A stretch of 64,000 nucleotides of DNA from CAZAFC01 sp964484675. Its GTDB lineage: Bacteria; Patescibacteriota; Saccharimonadia; Saccharimonadales; UBA4665. The notes under the pieces were generated by a model. That model was not told where the DNA came from, ran no database searches, and was given only the letters and a program-made list of their open reading frames with translations. The translations under genes and the position numbers were made by a program. Location: contig CAZAFC010000002.1 in NCBI GenBank assembly GCA_964484675.1, positions 62,001 through 126,000 of the forward strand, written 5' to 3'. Shown here piece by piece: positions 42,403-51,223 of this stretch; position 1 is the stretch's first letter; the number at the start of each line of letters is the position of its first letter.

Positions 42403-43256
42403 GTGATCGCCCCATCCTTGAGTACAATCACGCGATCAGCCCGCCGGGCAATAGTAACATCGTGCGTGACAACCACGACGGTCGTGCCGAACTCGTTTCG
42501 TATTTGCTCAAATAAATCGATAATTGCCCCGCCGTTTTTGCTATCAAGATTACCGGTCGGCTCGTCGGCGAGCAATATCTTGGGGCGATTGAGTAGGGCG
42601 CGAGCGATCGCGGCGCGCTGAATTTGGCCGCCCGAGAGCTCTCGGGGCAAGTGGTCAAGCCGGTCTGCCAGCCCCACAGCCTCAGCCAGCTCCTGGACTC
42701 GCTGTTGCCGCTCAGGTCGCTTGGTGCGCGCGAACATGCCGGGCACCTCCAAGTTCCGGCGCAATCGCAAAAAAGGCTGGAGGTAGAAAAACTGAAACAC
42801 AAAGCCGATCGTCTGGCCGCGAAAATGCGACAAACGCCGATCGTTCATCGTGCCGAGCGACACACCATCAACAAAAATCTCACCATGAGATGGGCGATCA
42901 AGGCCACCTATCAGTTGGAGCAAGGTGCTCTTTCCACTGCCACTCGGCCCGGTGATAACCACAAATTCACCCTTATCGATATCGAGCGAAACGTCCTGAA
43001 GCGCGCCGACCGCTTGCTTATTCACGGCGTATGTTTTGAACACATTTCGGACCGAAACCGCAGTGCCCGCATGTGCTCGTCGCGCACTCTGGGCCTGCTT
43101 CGAAAATGTATCAAAAGAAACTTGAGCGTGACTGCGCAGGGCAGCAACCGCCGCCTCAACGTCATTGTCGAAGCTTTGCAAATACCCTTCAACCTGTTCT
43201 GGTGAAGCGTGCTTGTTCGTGCCAGTGGCTTGCTCAGAGTTAGGTACGTTTCCCAT
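42399..43256 (-). CDS. ABC transporter ATP-binding protein (MacB/LolD type)
   Basis: ATPase partner of the FtsX-like permease. 285 aa, with an unusual N-terminal ~60-residue extension (EQVEGYLQSFDNDVEAAVAALRSHAQ) before the ABC domain. Walker A GPSGSGKST, Q-loop FVFQFFYLQPF, signature LSGGQIQRAAIARAL, Walker B ILLADEPTGNLD and H-loop VVTHD are complete. As at 37-912, the signature continues GGQIQ. ATG 43256 is preferred over GTG 43259 because TATACT (43264-43269) then sits at 7 nt. Confidence 0.94.
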   Translation of the reverse strand: MGNVPNSEQATGTNKHASPEQVEGYLQSFDNDVEAAVAALRSHAQVSFDTFSKQAQSARRAHAGTAVSVRNVFKTYAVNKQAVGALQDVSLDIDKGEFVVITGPSGSGKSTLLQLIGGLDRPSHGEIFVDGVSLGTMNDRRLSHFRGQTIGFVFQFFYLQPFLRLRRNLEVPGMFARTKRPERQQRVQELAEAVGLADRLDHLPRELSGGQIQRAAIARALLNRPKILLADEPTGNLDSKNGGAIIDLFEQIRNEFGTTVVVVTHDVTIARRADRVIVLKDGAIT

Positions 43257-43263
43257 CACAGAC

Positions 43264-43269
43264 AGTATA
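43264..43269 (-). promoter_or_regulatory. -10 box of leaderless ABC operon
   Basis: TATACT on the minus strand, 7 nt before the ATG at 43256. Confidence 0.55.
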
Positions 43270-43389
43270 CATGAGCGTCATGAGCACCGGCAGAATCTTT
43301 CGCAAGCGATAGGCACATTTTATAACGATAGCGAATTCATCGTTGGAGCCCGTAGCGTGCATTCATAAAAAGCTCCAAGATATGAACGC

Positions 43390-43429
43390 GGGCCGGAAAA
43401 AGTTGATGAAGAATCACTTTTCCCGGCCC
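43390..43429 (-). terminator. GC hairpin, sequence family shared with 35713-35754
   Basis: Arms GGGCCGGAAAAAG and CTTTTCCCGGCCC with one mismatch, inner TGAT..ATCA. 51 bp beyond the stop at 43480. Confidence 0.7.
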
Positions 43430-43479
43430 TTGGGTGTCGTACGTGCGCTCAGGAGTCGCGGCTCAGATGATGACGAAGC

Positions 43480-44118
43480 TCAGGCGAGCTGCGAGCTGTC
43501 CTCGGTGTCGAGCCCTAGCTTTGCCGCGTCGCGCCTGATCGCTTCGGTGATGTCACCGTCTGCGGCACGAACGATTGTGTCGATGCCTTCGGCAAACTGC
43601 CGCTTGGCCTCGTCCGCCAGCCTCTGGCTTCTGCCCTGGGTGGTGATCGGCAAGACATCGCTCTGGAGCCGCACGACCGTCCGCCAGCTGGCTTGCAGGT
43701 ATCGCTGCAGCTTGCGGACATCACCCCCTGACTGCTTGATGCCATCGTAAGCGGCCCGCAGGATTTCCGGATCGACCGTAACAATGCGGCCCTGGCGCTG
43801 AGCTTGCACAAAGGCAAGAGCAGTCGAGTACTGCTTCGCACCGTAGTAGTAATACGGGACGAGCAGCAGCCCATTCACGCCCAACAACACGATCAGCCCC
43901 ATCAGTATGAGGCCGAGGTGCGGAGCGTAGCCGGCATGCTGGATGTCCCTGATGATCCGGACGACTCCCGCGCAGCAGGCGAGACAGACAGACATGGCGG
44001 CCACGAGTTTGCTCTTCGGCCATTCCACCAGATCAGGTGGGTACATCATGGTCGCAAGTTGTTGCGTCTCCTCGTCGTCGTCAGTTGCGATGTGCGTCGG
44101 ACTATCCAACCACATCAT
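43480..44118 (-). CDS. Membrane protein with two TM helices, unknown
   Basis: 212 aa. Two TM helices (about 40-58 SKLVAAMSVCLACCAGVV and 67-92 LGLILMGLIVLLGVNGLLLVPYYYYG), then a soluble helical domain (RIVTVDPEILRAAYDGIKQSGGDVRKLQRYLQASW...) ending in an acidic tail. No family recognised. SD AAGGAGAGG before the ATG at 44118. Promoter TTTACT-N17-TATAAC at 44174-44202. It ends near a GC hairpin. Accessory-type gene. Confidence 0.75.
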   Translation of the reverse strand: MMWLDSPTHIATDDDEETQQLATMMYPPDLVEWPKSKLVAAMSVCLACCAGVVRIIRDIQHAGYAPHLGLILMGLIVLLGVNGLLLVPYYYYGAKQYSTALAFVQAQRQGRIVTVDPEILRAAYDGIKQSGGDVRKLQRYLQASWRTVVRLQSDVLPITTQGRSQRLADEAKRQFAEGIDTIVRAADGDITEAIRRDAAKLGLDTEDSSQLA

Positions 44119-44173
44119 GCTTCCTCTCCTTTCGAGACAAGCACTGCAAGGATTTCGTTGCCTTACCAATGTA

Positions 44174-44202
44174 GTTATAACACTTATTTTACATAAAGTA
44201 AA
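44174..44202 (-). promoter_or_regulatory. Consensus-like sigma70 promoter
   Basis: TTTACT (44197-44202), N17, TATAAC (44174-44179) on the minus strand. Confidence 0.65.
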
Positions 44203-44380
44203 TATGCTTCAATAGAGGATTACAGATCTAGGACGTAAGAGTTTTCTTGGAGAGATGTTCGAAAATCTCTTTTGGTGACCCTGGTCGTGGCGAAACTGCG
44301 CCGGAACAGATTATTGGCCCGACAACAGTCGTCGTTAGATCCCCCGCAGGAGTTAGAACCTACAGCTTAGCTTAGTCGAG

Positions 44381-45034
44381 CTAGACGACTGGATATACTG
44401 TAACATCCCGCAAGTAGTACGTGCTGGTATTTTCTGCCTGCTCGCACACAAAACCCGCGAGATCAGCAGCACTAATAGCTTTAGGGTTATCGCCATGCGT
44501 AGCTATATCGCTTGGATATAGGTTAGTGATTTGGTATTTTTTCGGCGCGAACTCTTCTTGTAATGACTGGAAAAAGTGCATCTGTGCGGCCTTGGCAGCG
44601 CCATAGGCAGAGTTATTCTTGTGTGCGGCAAGTGCGCTGTTTGAAATAATGTTCACGATTCTGGCTTGAGGAAATGCAAGCGCTAGGCCACGCATCATAT
44701 ATACAGATGAAAAGTAACAGCTCTGTATTTGTTGCAAATAATCCTCCGGCTTTGTCTCGGTAAGGCTGCCACTTATGTAGCTACCAGCATTATTTACCAA
44801 GCACACAGCCGCATCGGGCTGCTCGGCCCGTAGTTGTTGTTGCCAAAACGCCTCGCACTCCGCTGCATTGCTTGCATCGAACTGCTTATATGTGACCCCA
44901 GCCGGTATATCGGCTGGGCGTGCTGATCTGCTGGTGCCAATAACTTGCCAGCCACTTGCCGCAAACTTCTGCACCAATGCCAAGCCGAGACCTCGACTAG
45001 CTCCTGTAATTACCGCCAACTTCTTGTCTGCCAT
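44381..45034 (-). CDS. Short-chain dehydrogenase/reductase
   Basis: 217-aa Rossmann oxidoreductase. Cofactor motif TGASRGLGLAL (residues 10-20), NNAGSYISG, and the catalytic Ser (IISNSAL) with YGAAK for Tyr/Lys. The NADP/NAD preference cannot be set from sequence alone. The substrate is unknown; small SDRs of this length are often sepiapterin-reductase-like. TAGAAT lies 9 nt upstream of the ATG with no SD. Eight nt separate it from the VOC gene upstream in the same direction (45042), so the two may be co-transcribed. Confidence 0.92.
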   Translation of the reverse strand: MADKKLAVITGASRGLGLALVQKFAASGWQVIGTSRSARPADIPAGVTYKQFDASNAAECEAFWQQQLRAEQPDAAVCLVNNAGSYISGSLTETKPEDYLQQIQSCYFSSVYMMRGLALAFPQARIVNIISNSALAAHKNNSAYGAAKAAQMHFFQSLQEEFAPKKYQITNLYPSDIATHGDNPKAISAADLAGFVCEQAENTSTYYLRDVTVYPVV

Positions 45035-45041
45035 ATCAGTC

Positions 45042-45449
45042 CTATTCTAGCTTACCGCCCTCTAGCATTGATGGATGATGTACGAACTCATACACATTGC
45101 CGTCTGGCCCGCGAAAATGCGCCCAACGCGTACCAGCCTCACCATTGCCAATACCCTCCTCGAACATTTCGAGGTTATTTTTTTCGGCCCAAGCAGTTGC
45201 AGCGTCCATATCCGGAACTTCAAAGCCAGCGACAGCTCCATCAAGAGGATAAAACTGTTTGTCTGGCGTTGCCTCGCCGTGTAGTTCAAATCGTTGGCCT
45301 TGCGGCGTGGTAAATGCTACGAAGTCACCGTCGTCATGGGTCTTTTGGTAGCCGAGCACCTGTTGGGCAAATTGCTTCATTTCGTCTATGCGACAGGTTC
45401 GCACACCGACGTAGGTTATACCGAAAGAACTGAGGTTTTGAATCTTCAT
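45042..45449 (-). CDS. VOC-superfamily (glyoxalase/bleomycin-resistance-like) protein
   Basis: 135 aa, two beta-alpha-beta-beta-beta modules. ITYVGVRT...QFAQQVLGYQK opens the first. The second begins AGFEVPDMDAATAWAEKN and ends RWAHFRGPDGNVYEFVHHP, the typical VOC C-terminal metal/ligand strand with Glu. Substrate unknown. Leaderless by position: TATCAT (45456-45461) lies 6 nt before the ATG. It is followed directly by the SDR gene. Confidence 0.88.
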   Translation of the reverse strand: MKIQNLSSFGITYVGVRTCRIDEMKQFAQQVLGYQKTHDDGDFVAFTTPQGQRFELHGEATPDKQFYPLDGAVAGFEVPDMDAATAWAEKNNLEMFEEGIGNGEAGTRWAHFRGPDGNVYEFVHHPSMLEGGKLE

Positions 45450-45455
45450 ACAGTA

Positions 45456-45461
45456 ATGATA
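45456..45461 (-). promoter_or_regulatory. -10 box of leaderless VOC gene
   Basis: TATCAT on the minus strand, 6 nt before the ATG at 45449. Confidence 0.4.
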
Positions 45462-45613
45462 ACAGATGAATCGCTACTCTGATAAAGACGCTGACGAATT
45501 CATAGAGCATGAGTCAAACGTACGAGACGCCCATATCCGCAATAAAGTGCTTATGATTATTTGAGTGCGTGACGAAACTATCAAAAAAGACCCATCGAAT
45601 GATGAGTCTCTTA

Positions 45614-45688
45614 TGGTGACCTCACGGAGAATCGAACTCCGGTTGCTGGGATGAGAACCCAGTGTCCTAACCGCTAGACGATGAGGCC
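45614..45688 (-). tRNA. tRNA-Glu (CTC)
   Basis: 75 nt including encoded CCA. Acceptor GGCCTCA/TGAGGTC. Anticodon stem CTGGG/CCCAG with loop TTCTCAT, anticodon CTC. T arm CGGAG-TTCGATT-CTCCG. Confidence 0.95.
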
Positions 45689-45832
45689 ATAGTATCGTTA
45701 CCTTGAACTGAGGTGCGACGTGAGCAATTATACCAAAATGAGTGTTCTCTGTACAGCAGTAATACGTCGTGTGATTGCGGAAGGGCTCGCGGTACTGCCG
45801 TAGACAGCTACAGCCCGCTGACAGCCCATCCT

Positions 45833-46339
45833 TCAACTCCTTCCAGGCACGCCTCCGCCATGCCCACCAAAACTAGGCAAACCGCCGGACGCGACGCGCC
45901 GCATCGAATGAGAAGTTGACGGCAGCAAGCGCAAGCGCTCGGGGCGCAACGGAACAGTGTCGAGCTGCGCGACGTAGTCCCGAAGGGCCTGGTGGCACAG
46001 CGCAAGTGCTGCGTCGCGTCGCTGAACTCGCGGCAGCTGCATGACCTGGTGACGCAAGTCAGCGAGCGGCAATAGCAACCCACGGCCAAGGCTACCGCCA
46101 TCGGTCGAGTGGACCACGAGACGATCTGCGGTAACGCGAGAAGCGGGGTCGATCACGACCACCTCTTCCTTGATGCCGCCATGCGGACCGATCGCCAGAG
46201 ATATGCAGACGCGTAGCGGTCCCGCCGACAGAAACAGCGAATAGACAAACTGCTTGCCGTTGCGTGTTCCCAACGGGATCCTTTTGGGGACATTTGGCCA
46301 GACCACTTCGAACGCTTCGACCAATTCGTATGGCTCCAT
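45833..46339 (-). CDS. Accessory protein of unknown function
   Basis: 168 aa, not recognised. The N-terminal 110 residues form a plausible mixed domain (FVYSLFLSAGPLRVCISLAIGPHGG, EEVVVIDPASRVTADRLVVHS). The C-terminus is Gly/Arg-rich (SGGLPSFGGHGGGVPGRS). SD TGGAG before the ATG; an AT-rich TATGAT/TATTAT region upstream. Divergent from the sensor kinase at 46458. A weak inverted repeat (GAAGGGCT / AGCCCATCCTTC) follows the gene at 45779-45834. Confidence 0.65.
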   Translation of the reverse strand: MEPYELVEAFEVVWPNVPKRIPLGTRNGKQFVYSLFLSAGPLRVCISLAIGPHGGIKEEVVVIDPASRVTADRLVVHSTDGGSLGRGLLLPLADLRHQVMQLPRVQRRDAALALCHQALRDYVAQLDTVPLRPERLRLLPSTSHSMRRVASGGLPSFGGHGGGVPGRS

Positions 46340-46444
46340 ATCACTCCATTCAGCCGTAGCCTAGAAGAGCCAGAGTTATCATATAATAAATTGGCAAAGA
46401 TCGCTAACGAGCTCGAGCTGGTTGCCGCTGCCAACCATAAGCGG

Positions 46445-46450
46445 TACACT
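46445..46450 (+). promoter_or_regulatory. -10 box of sensor kinase gene
   Basis: TACACT, 7 nt before the ATG at 46458. The intervening AGAAGGA could serve as SD only if transcription began further upstream. Confidence 0.5.
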
Positions 46451-46457
46451 AGAAGGA

Positions 46458-48260
46458 ATGGCCAAGGATTATTTTTTGTACCAAGTCAACAAGGGCTGGT
46501 ACCGCGCATACTGGTCGTTTTTGATCGCGTGCAATCTGGCGATGCTCGGCGTGTTTTTGGCGAGCGGCTTTTCGACTCACGCCACGCAGTACGCCGACTA
46601 TCTTCACATCGGTCACACCGCGGCCGTGATGACTGGTTTCAACGTGCTGTATTTGGGCCTGGCGTTTTGGCTGATCGCCAAATACAGTGAGTCGTTCGCG
46701 GTGCTCATCGGCGCGTTACTGTTTTTGCTGACGCTCCTCTACGGCATGGCGAACACTACCCACGAATCGGCCACGCTCATGTACACGGCGCTGTGGTGCG
46801 TCTCGGGATTTTTCATCGGTATGTTCGGCGTGCCATCGCTGGTGATCGCGCTTTTTGTAACGGTGATTTATGTGGTACTGCACAGCAATTTTGAGCTGAG
46901 CGCACTCACGCAAGCATCGCTGGTGTTGGTGGGCGGCAGCCTCATCACGCTACTGGCGGCGTACTTTTTTTGGCGCACGAGATTTGTGAATCTGCAGGAC
47001 GTGCGCATGAATCAGCTCTCGGGCGCGCTGCGGAATAATCAGGAGCAATCCGAGATTCTGATTCAGTCGATCGCCGACAGCGTGATCGTGTTCGACACCG
47101 AAGGTAAGATTTCGCTCATGAACCCAGCGGCAGCGGTGATGACCGAGTGGCCGATTCCTGAAGCGATCGGCGTGGATGCACAGCTCGTCGCCAAGCTTAC
47201 CGAAGAAGACGGCAGCGATATTCCGGCCAGCGAAAGTCCGTTCGTAAGCAGCCTGGCCACGCAGCAGCATATCAATCGCACCTTGGTGCTCACCGGGCGC
47301 AGCGGCAAAAAACAAACGGTGTCGCTCGTCGTTTCGCCAGTGGCCGCGCCCAGCACCAACAAGCTCGTCGGCGCCGTGGCCGTGATGCGCGACATCAGTC
47401 AGGAGCGCGAGGCCGAGAAGCAGCGCGCCGATTTCATCAGTACTGCCAGCCACGAAATGCGCACGCCGGTGGCCGCCATCGAGGGCTACCTGGCGCTCGC
47501 TCTCAACAACAAGGTCAGCAACATCGACGACCGCGCCCGCGCCTACCTCGAGAAAGCGCACACCAGCACGCAGCACCTGGGCAAACTGTTCCAGGATTTA
47601 CTCACCAGCTCGAAAGCGGAAGATGGCCGGCTCTCCAGCCATCCGGCAGTGGTCGAAATGGGCACCTTCACGCAGCAGCTCACCGACGATCTCAAGTTCG
47701 CCGCTGAGAAAAAGGGCCTCTTCGCCGAATTCATCATCGGCGCCAGCGACACCATCGACGCCACCGCCAAAGACATCACCAGCACGCACGTCGTCAAGCC
47801 GCTCTATTACGTGCTGGCCGACCCGGACCGCATGCGCGAGGTCCTTACCAACCTGTTCGACAACGCCTGCAAATACACCGAACAGGGCAAAATTTCCGTC
47901 GGCCTCACCGGCGACAACCAAGTCGTGCAGCTGTATGTCCGCGACACCGGCAACGGCATCCCGGCCGAAGACATCCCGCATTTGTTCCAAAAATTTTACC
48001 GTGTCGACAACTCCGCCACGCGCACCATCGGCGGCACGGGCCTAGGGCTATTCATTTGCCGCAAAATCGTCGAGCTGTACCACGGCCGAATTTGGGTCGA
48101 GAGCGAGCTAGGCAAGGGAAGCACGTTTTTTATCAACTTGCCGCGACTGAGCGCCACGCGCGCCGCCGAGCTCCAGCAGCAAGAGCAAGGCACCACGCTC
48201 GCCGCAACTCCAGTCGCCACCCCGCTTCGTGCAGGCGACGCACCACAGAAAATTTCGTAA
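46458..48260 (+). CDS. Sensor histidine kinase with multi-TM sensor and PAS domain
   Basis: 600 aa. Six predicted N-terminal TM helices (up to ~175), a PAS domain (~205-320, ILIQSIADSVIVFDTEGKISLMNPAA), HisKA with the phosphoacceptor in TASHEMRTPVAAIEGYLALAL and HATPase_c. The N box is NLFDNACKYTEQG, G1 DTGNGIPAEDI, F box FQKFYR and G2 GGTGLGLFICRK. The C-terminal ~30 aa are low complexity. The response regulator gene starts 57 nt downstream with its own -10-like element, so they form a pair. Confidence 0.95.
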   Translation: MAKDYFLYQVNKGWYRAYWSFLIACNLAMLGVFLASGFSTHATQYADYLHIGHTAAVMTGFNVLYLGLAFWLIAKYSESFAVLIGALLFLLTLLYGMANTTHESATLMYTALWCVSGFFIGMFGVPSLVIALFVTVIYVVLHSNFELSALTQASLVLVGGSLITLLAAYFFWRTRFVNLQDVRMNQLSGALRNNQEQSEILIQSIADSVIVFDTEGKISLMNPAAAVMTEWPIPEAIGVDAQLVAKLTEEDGSDIPASESPFVSSLATQQHINRTLVLTGRSGKKQTVSLVVSPVAAPSTNKLVGAVAVMRDISQEREAEKQRADFISTASHEMRTPVAAIEGYLALALNNKVSNIDDRARAYLEKAHTSTQHLGKLFQDLLTSSKAEDGRLSSHPAVVEMGTFTQQLTDDLKFAAEKKGLFAEFIIGASDTIDATAKDITSTHVVKPLYYVLADPDRMREVLTNLFDNACKYTEQGKISVGLTGDNQVVQLYVRDTGNGIPAEDIPHLFQKFYRVDNSATRTIGGTGLGLFICRKIVELYHGRIWVESELGKGSTFFINLPRLSATRAAELQQQEQGTTLAATPVATPLRAGDAPQKIS

Positions 48261-48317
48261 TACCGTGATACAATACAATCAAACTATAAGCGTTACACAT
48301 TAAAACAGGGGCGAACG

Positions 48318-50366
48318 ATGGCGAAAATTCTTCTGGTTGAAGATGATAATAACTTGCGCGAGATCTATGAAGCTCGTTTGCAAGCCGAAGGCTATACCAT
48401 TGTTTCGGCGATGGACGGCGAGGCAGCACTTGCTGTGGCGAAGCAAGAGCACCCCGATCTCGTGATCTCAGACGTCATGATGCCGCGCATCAGCGGCTTC
48501 GAGATGCTCGACATTTTACGCAACACCGAAGGCCTCAAAGACGTCAAGGTGATTATGCTCACCGCGCTCGGGCAGGCCGAAGACAAAAAACGTGCCGACT
48601 CGCTCGGCGCCGATCGCTATCTCGTGAAGTCGCAGGTCACGCTCGAAGACATCGTCAAGAGCGCGGATGAACTTTTGCAGCCGGGCGGTGGCGTTCCGGC
48701 GCAAGATGCAGCCGCGCCTGCTTCGACCACTTTGACATCCAGTCCCGCTGCTGCCCCGACAGATGCAGCAGCTCCTACAGGCGACTCCGCGCAGCCAGCA
48801 GCTCCTTCGGCGGCCACACCCGAGCCAACACCAACCCCGATTCTTCCTGTGAGCCAGCCGCCAGCCGAGCCAGGCGCCACCGCAGCAGCAGCTGCCAGCG
48901 CGCCAGCTCCAGCAAGCGCAGGCACGCATGTGCCCGAAGAGCCGGCTTCTTCGAGCACAGTTTCAACATCAGCAGCAGCTCCGGCCGTGACAAGCAATAC
49001 AAGCCCGGCATCAGCCGCGGGGCCAGCCCCTAAAACCGCCTCGGCTACGCCAACTTCTATGCCGGCAGACACTACCGTGAAGCCTGCGCCAGAACCTCCT
49101 ACTCAGACCGCTCCGAGCGCCACTCCAGTGAGCAATGGTACGGCAGCAGGCGCAACGCCGGCCAACACAACGGCGTCCACGGCAAGCTCCACGGCGGAAA
49201 ATGCCCCGGCACCACATGCCGCACAACCATCCGTGCTTACCGATGCTGCTCAAGTGTCCGAGCAGCCGCCACAAGCAACGCCGGAAAAGCCGGAGCCCAC
49301 ACCGGCAAGTTCGACAGCTTCCGCGCCAACCTCGACTACCGCCGAAAGTGTCCCAGCCGCCGGCAATGTATCTGCCGCCAGTGGCGCCGACCCGGCCGTA
49401 AGTCCAGCGACGCCGAGCGCGCAAGCGACTTCCGACGAAGCCGCCACCATGCGCTCACAAATCGAGAACTTCATCAAAGAACCAGCGAGCCAATCCGCGC
49501 CCACATCTCCGGCACCGGCCGCCCCAGCGGCCTCAGCACAATCCGCACCAACCCGCCAAATGGACACCACCGTCGAGTCGACAAGCACCGGCGCGTCGCC
49601 TGCGCCGAGCTCACCTCAAACAGCAGCTAACCCAACAGCTCAGCCAGAAGCAGGGCGGTCAATGGTTTCCAGCCAGCCGGCCCCGGCTACCACTGCAACA
49701 CCGCCAGCCAACGATTCATCGACCAACGAAGATGCGCTGGCAAGCGCAGTGCACGACCTCAATTCATCGGTGCGGCCGGCACAGGCCGAGACAAGCCCGG
49801 CAGCGCCGAGCGCGGGCCCGACAATTGTGAGTCCGACGGTCCAGGCAAGCGCTCAAATGCCCGGCCCGGCCGCCCCAGCCAGCCCATCGCCAAGCTCGAA
49901 TACGACTCCCAGGTCAGAGAACACCGGTACTGCGCCGGTTTCGGCAGCCTCAGCCCAGCCAACCCCGGTTGCGGCCAGTGTGGGGAATAATTCCGCCTCG
50001 CAGCAGCCAGCTATCACGACGGCCCCAAGCACAGCATCACCTTCCACCCCGAACACTGCGCCCAGGCCGGTCGCGCCGCCAAATATCGCGCCAGCTAACA
50101 ATCCGAACGAGCAAGTGGGCATCTCGGGAAAGAAAGTCATTCAGCCGCTCAATGACCTCGCTGCGCCCGATCCGCACAATGACCTCAACGCGCTTTTGGC
50201 TAAAGAAGGCATGTCGAGCATTGACGCGGCGCCAGCGCCAGCCCAGCAGCCGCCCGCCGGTGTCACCGCGCCGTACAGCGCAGCTGCGCCGCACCAGCCC
50301 GGCCACGTGATTTCGCCGCAAAATCCCGACGGCAGCGCTATCGACCCCAACACCATTTCGCTGTAG
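48318..50366 (+). CDS. Response regulator with ~500-residue Ala/Pro/Ser/Thr-rich tail
   Basis: 682 aa. Residues 1-122 are a canonical receiver domain: VEDD (9-10), phosphoacceptor in LVISDVMMP (Asp53), MLTALG and YLVKSQ. Residues ~125-600 are low-complexity PAST sequence with no predicted fold. A short ordered segment (ISGKKVIQPLNDLAAPDPHNDLNALLAKEGMSSIDAAP) comes near the end. No DNA-binding domain. The tail could be a flexible scaffold with a C-terminal docking motif. SD AGGGGCGAACG before the ATG. Confidence 0.9.
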   Translation: MAKILLVEDDNNLREIYEARLQAEGYTIVSAMDGEAALAVAKQEHPDLVISDVMMPRISGFEMLDILRNTEGLKDVKVIMLTALGQAEDKKRADSLGADRYLVKSQVTLEDIVKSADELLQPGGGVPAQDAAAPASTTLTSSPAAAPTDAAAPTGDSAQPAAPSAATPEPTPTPILPVSQPPAEPGATAAAAASAPAPASAGTHVPEEPASSSTVSTSAAAPAVTSNTSPASAAGPAPKTASATPTSMPADTTVKPAPEPPTQTAPSATPVSNGTAAGATPANTTASTASSTAENAPAPHAAQPSVLTDAAQVSEQPPQATPEKPEPTPASSTASAPTSTTAESVPAAGNVSAASGADPAVSPATPSAQATSDEAATMRSQIENFIKEPASQSAPTSPAPAAPAASAQSAPTRQMDTTVESTSTGASPAPSSPQTAANPTAQPEAGRSMVSSQPAPATTATPPANDSSTNEDALASAVHDLNSSVRPAQAETSPAAPSAGPTIVSPTVQASAQMPGPAAPASPSPSSNTTPRSENTGTAPVSAASAQPTPVAASVGNNSASQQPAITTAPSTASPSTPNTAPRPVAPPNIAPANNPNEQVGISGKKVIQPLNDLAAPDPHNDLNALLAKEGMSSIDAAPAPAQQPPAGVTAPYSAAAPHQPGHVISPQNPDGSAIDPNTISL

Positions 50367-50396
50367 CCGCTACTAGCCAAGGCGCACGCCGGCGTG

Positions 50397-50402
50397 CATA
50401 CT
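50397..50402 (+). promoter_or_regulatory. -10 box of leaderless pseudouridine synthase gene
   Basis: CATACT, 6 nt before the ATG at 50409. Confidence 0.4.
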
Positions 50403-50408
50403 ACCAAC

Positions 50409-51083
50409 ATGAGATTGAATCGCTACCTCGCGCAAGCCACTGGGCTGAGCCGCCGCGCCGCCGACCGCGCCATTGAGGCGGGGCAAGTGCAGCTGAACGG
50501 CGCTATCGCACAGCTCGGCCAAGAAGTTGGCGAGCACGACACGGTGCTGTTTGGCGGCCGCGTGCTCACTGCGCCGGCGCAGGAAAAGAGCACGACGATC
50601 ATGCTCAACAAGCCGGCCGGGTTCGTCGTGAGCCGTGACGGGCAGGGCAGCCGCACCGTGTACGATGTGCTGCCCGCCAAGCTGCACCGTCTCAAGCCGA
50701 TCGGCCGGCTGGACAAATATTCGAGCGGCCTCTTGCTGCTCACCGATGACGGCAAACTGGCCCACGAGCTCACGCATCCCAGCCGCCAAAAGATCAAAGT
50801 ATATGAGGTGGAGCTGAGCCAGCCGCTTGCGCCGCTGCATCGGCAAATGATCGCCGATTTTGGCGTGCAGCTCGACGATGGCCTGAGCCGGCTCGGGCTT
50901 GAGCGACTGCGCGATGGCGACAATCGGGCATGGCTCGTGCGGATGAGCGAAGGCCGGAATCGGCAAATTCGCCGCACATTTGCTGGCCTCGGCTACCGCG
51001 TGGCGCGGCTGCATCGCACGCAATTCGGCCCGTATCATTTGGGCGACCTAGCCAGCGGCGCGTTTGTATCGCTCGACCCGTAA
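50409..51083 (+). CDS. RsuA/RluB-family pseudouridine synthase
   Basis: Isomerises uridine in rRNA. 224 aa. N-terminal S4 RNA-binding domain (MRLNRYLAQATGLSRRAADRAIEAGQVQLNG), then the RsuA-family catalytic motif PIGRLDKYSSGLLLLTDDG with the catalytic Asp of GRLD, VYEVEL and the C-terminal GRNRQIRRTFAGLGYRVARLHRTQFG. Whether the target is 16S U516 or 23S sites cannot be told. Predicted leaderless. Confidence 0.95.
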   Translation: MRLNRYLAQATGLSRRAADRAIEAGQVQLNGAIAQLGQEVGEHDTVLFGGRVLTAPAQEKSTTIMLNKPAGFVVSRDGQGSRTVYDVLPAKLHRLKPIGRLDKYSSGLLLLTDDGKLAHELTHPSRQKIKVYEVELSQPLAPLHRQMIADFGVQLDDGLSRLGLERLRDGDNRAWLVRMSEGRNRQIRRTFAGLGYRVARLHRTQFGPYHLGDLASGAFVSLDP

Positions 51084-51146
51084 TACTTCCCAAAAGGTAC
51101 GTGTTTCATAAAAGTAGCGACAAGCAAACGGGATAAAAAGGACGCG

Positions 51147-51187
51147 GTCCTGCGCAGCAGCCAGCTTGGCCAACTGCTGCGCAGGAC
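51147..51187 (-). terminator. GC hairpin after paralogous accessory pair
   Basis: Perfect 14-bp arms GTCCTGCGCAGCAG (51147-51160) and CTGCTGCGCAGGAC (51174-51187), 13-nt loop. Confidence 0.75.
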
Positions 51188-51223
51188 GCGCGAAACACTC
51201 AGCTCAGGCGAGCCTGGTGCGGG

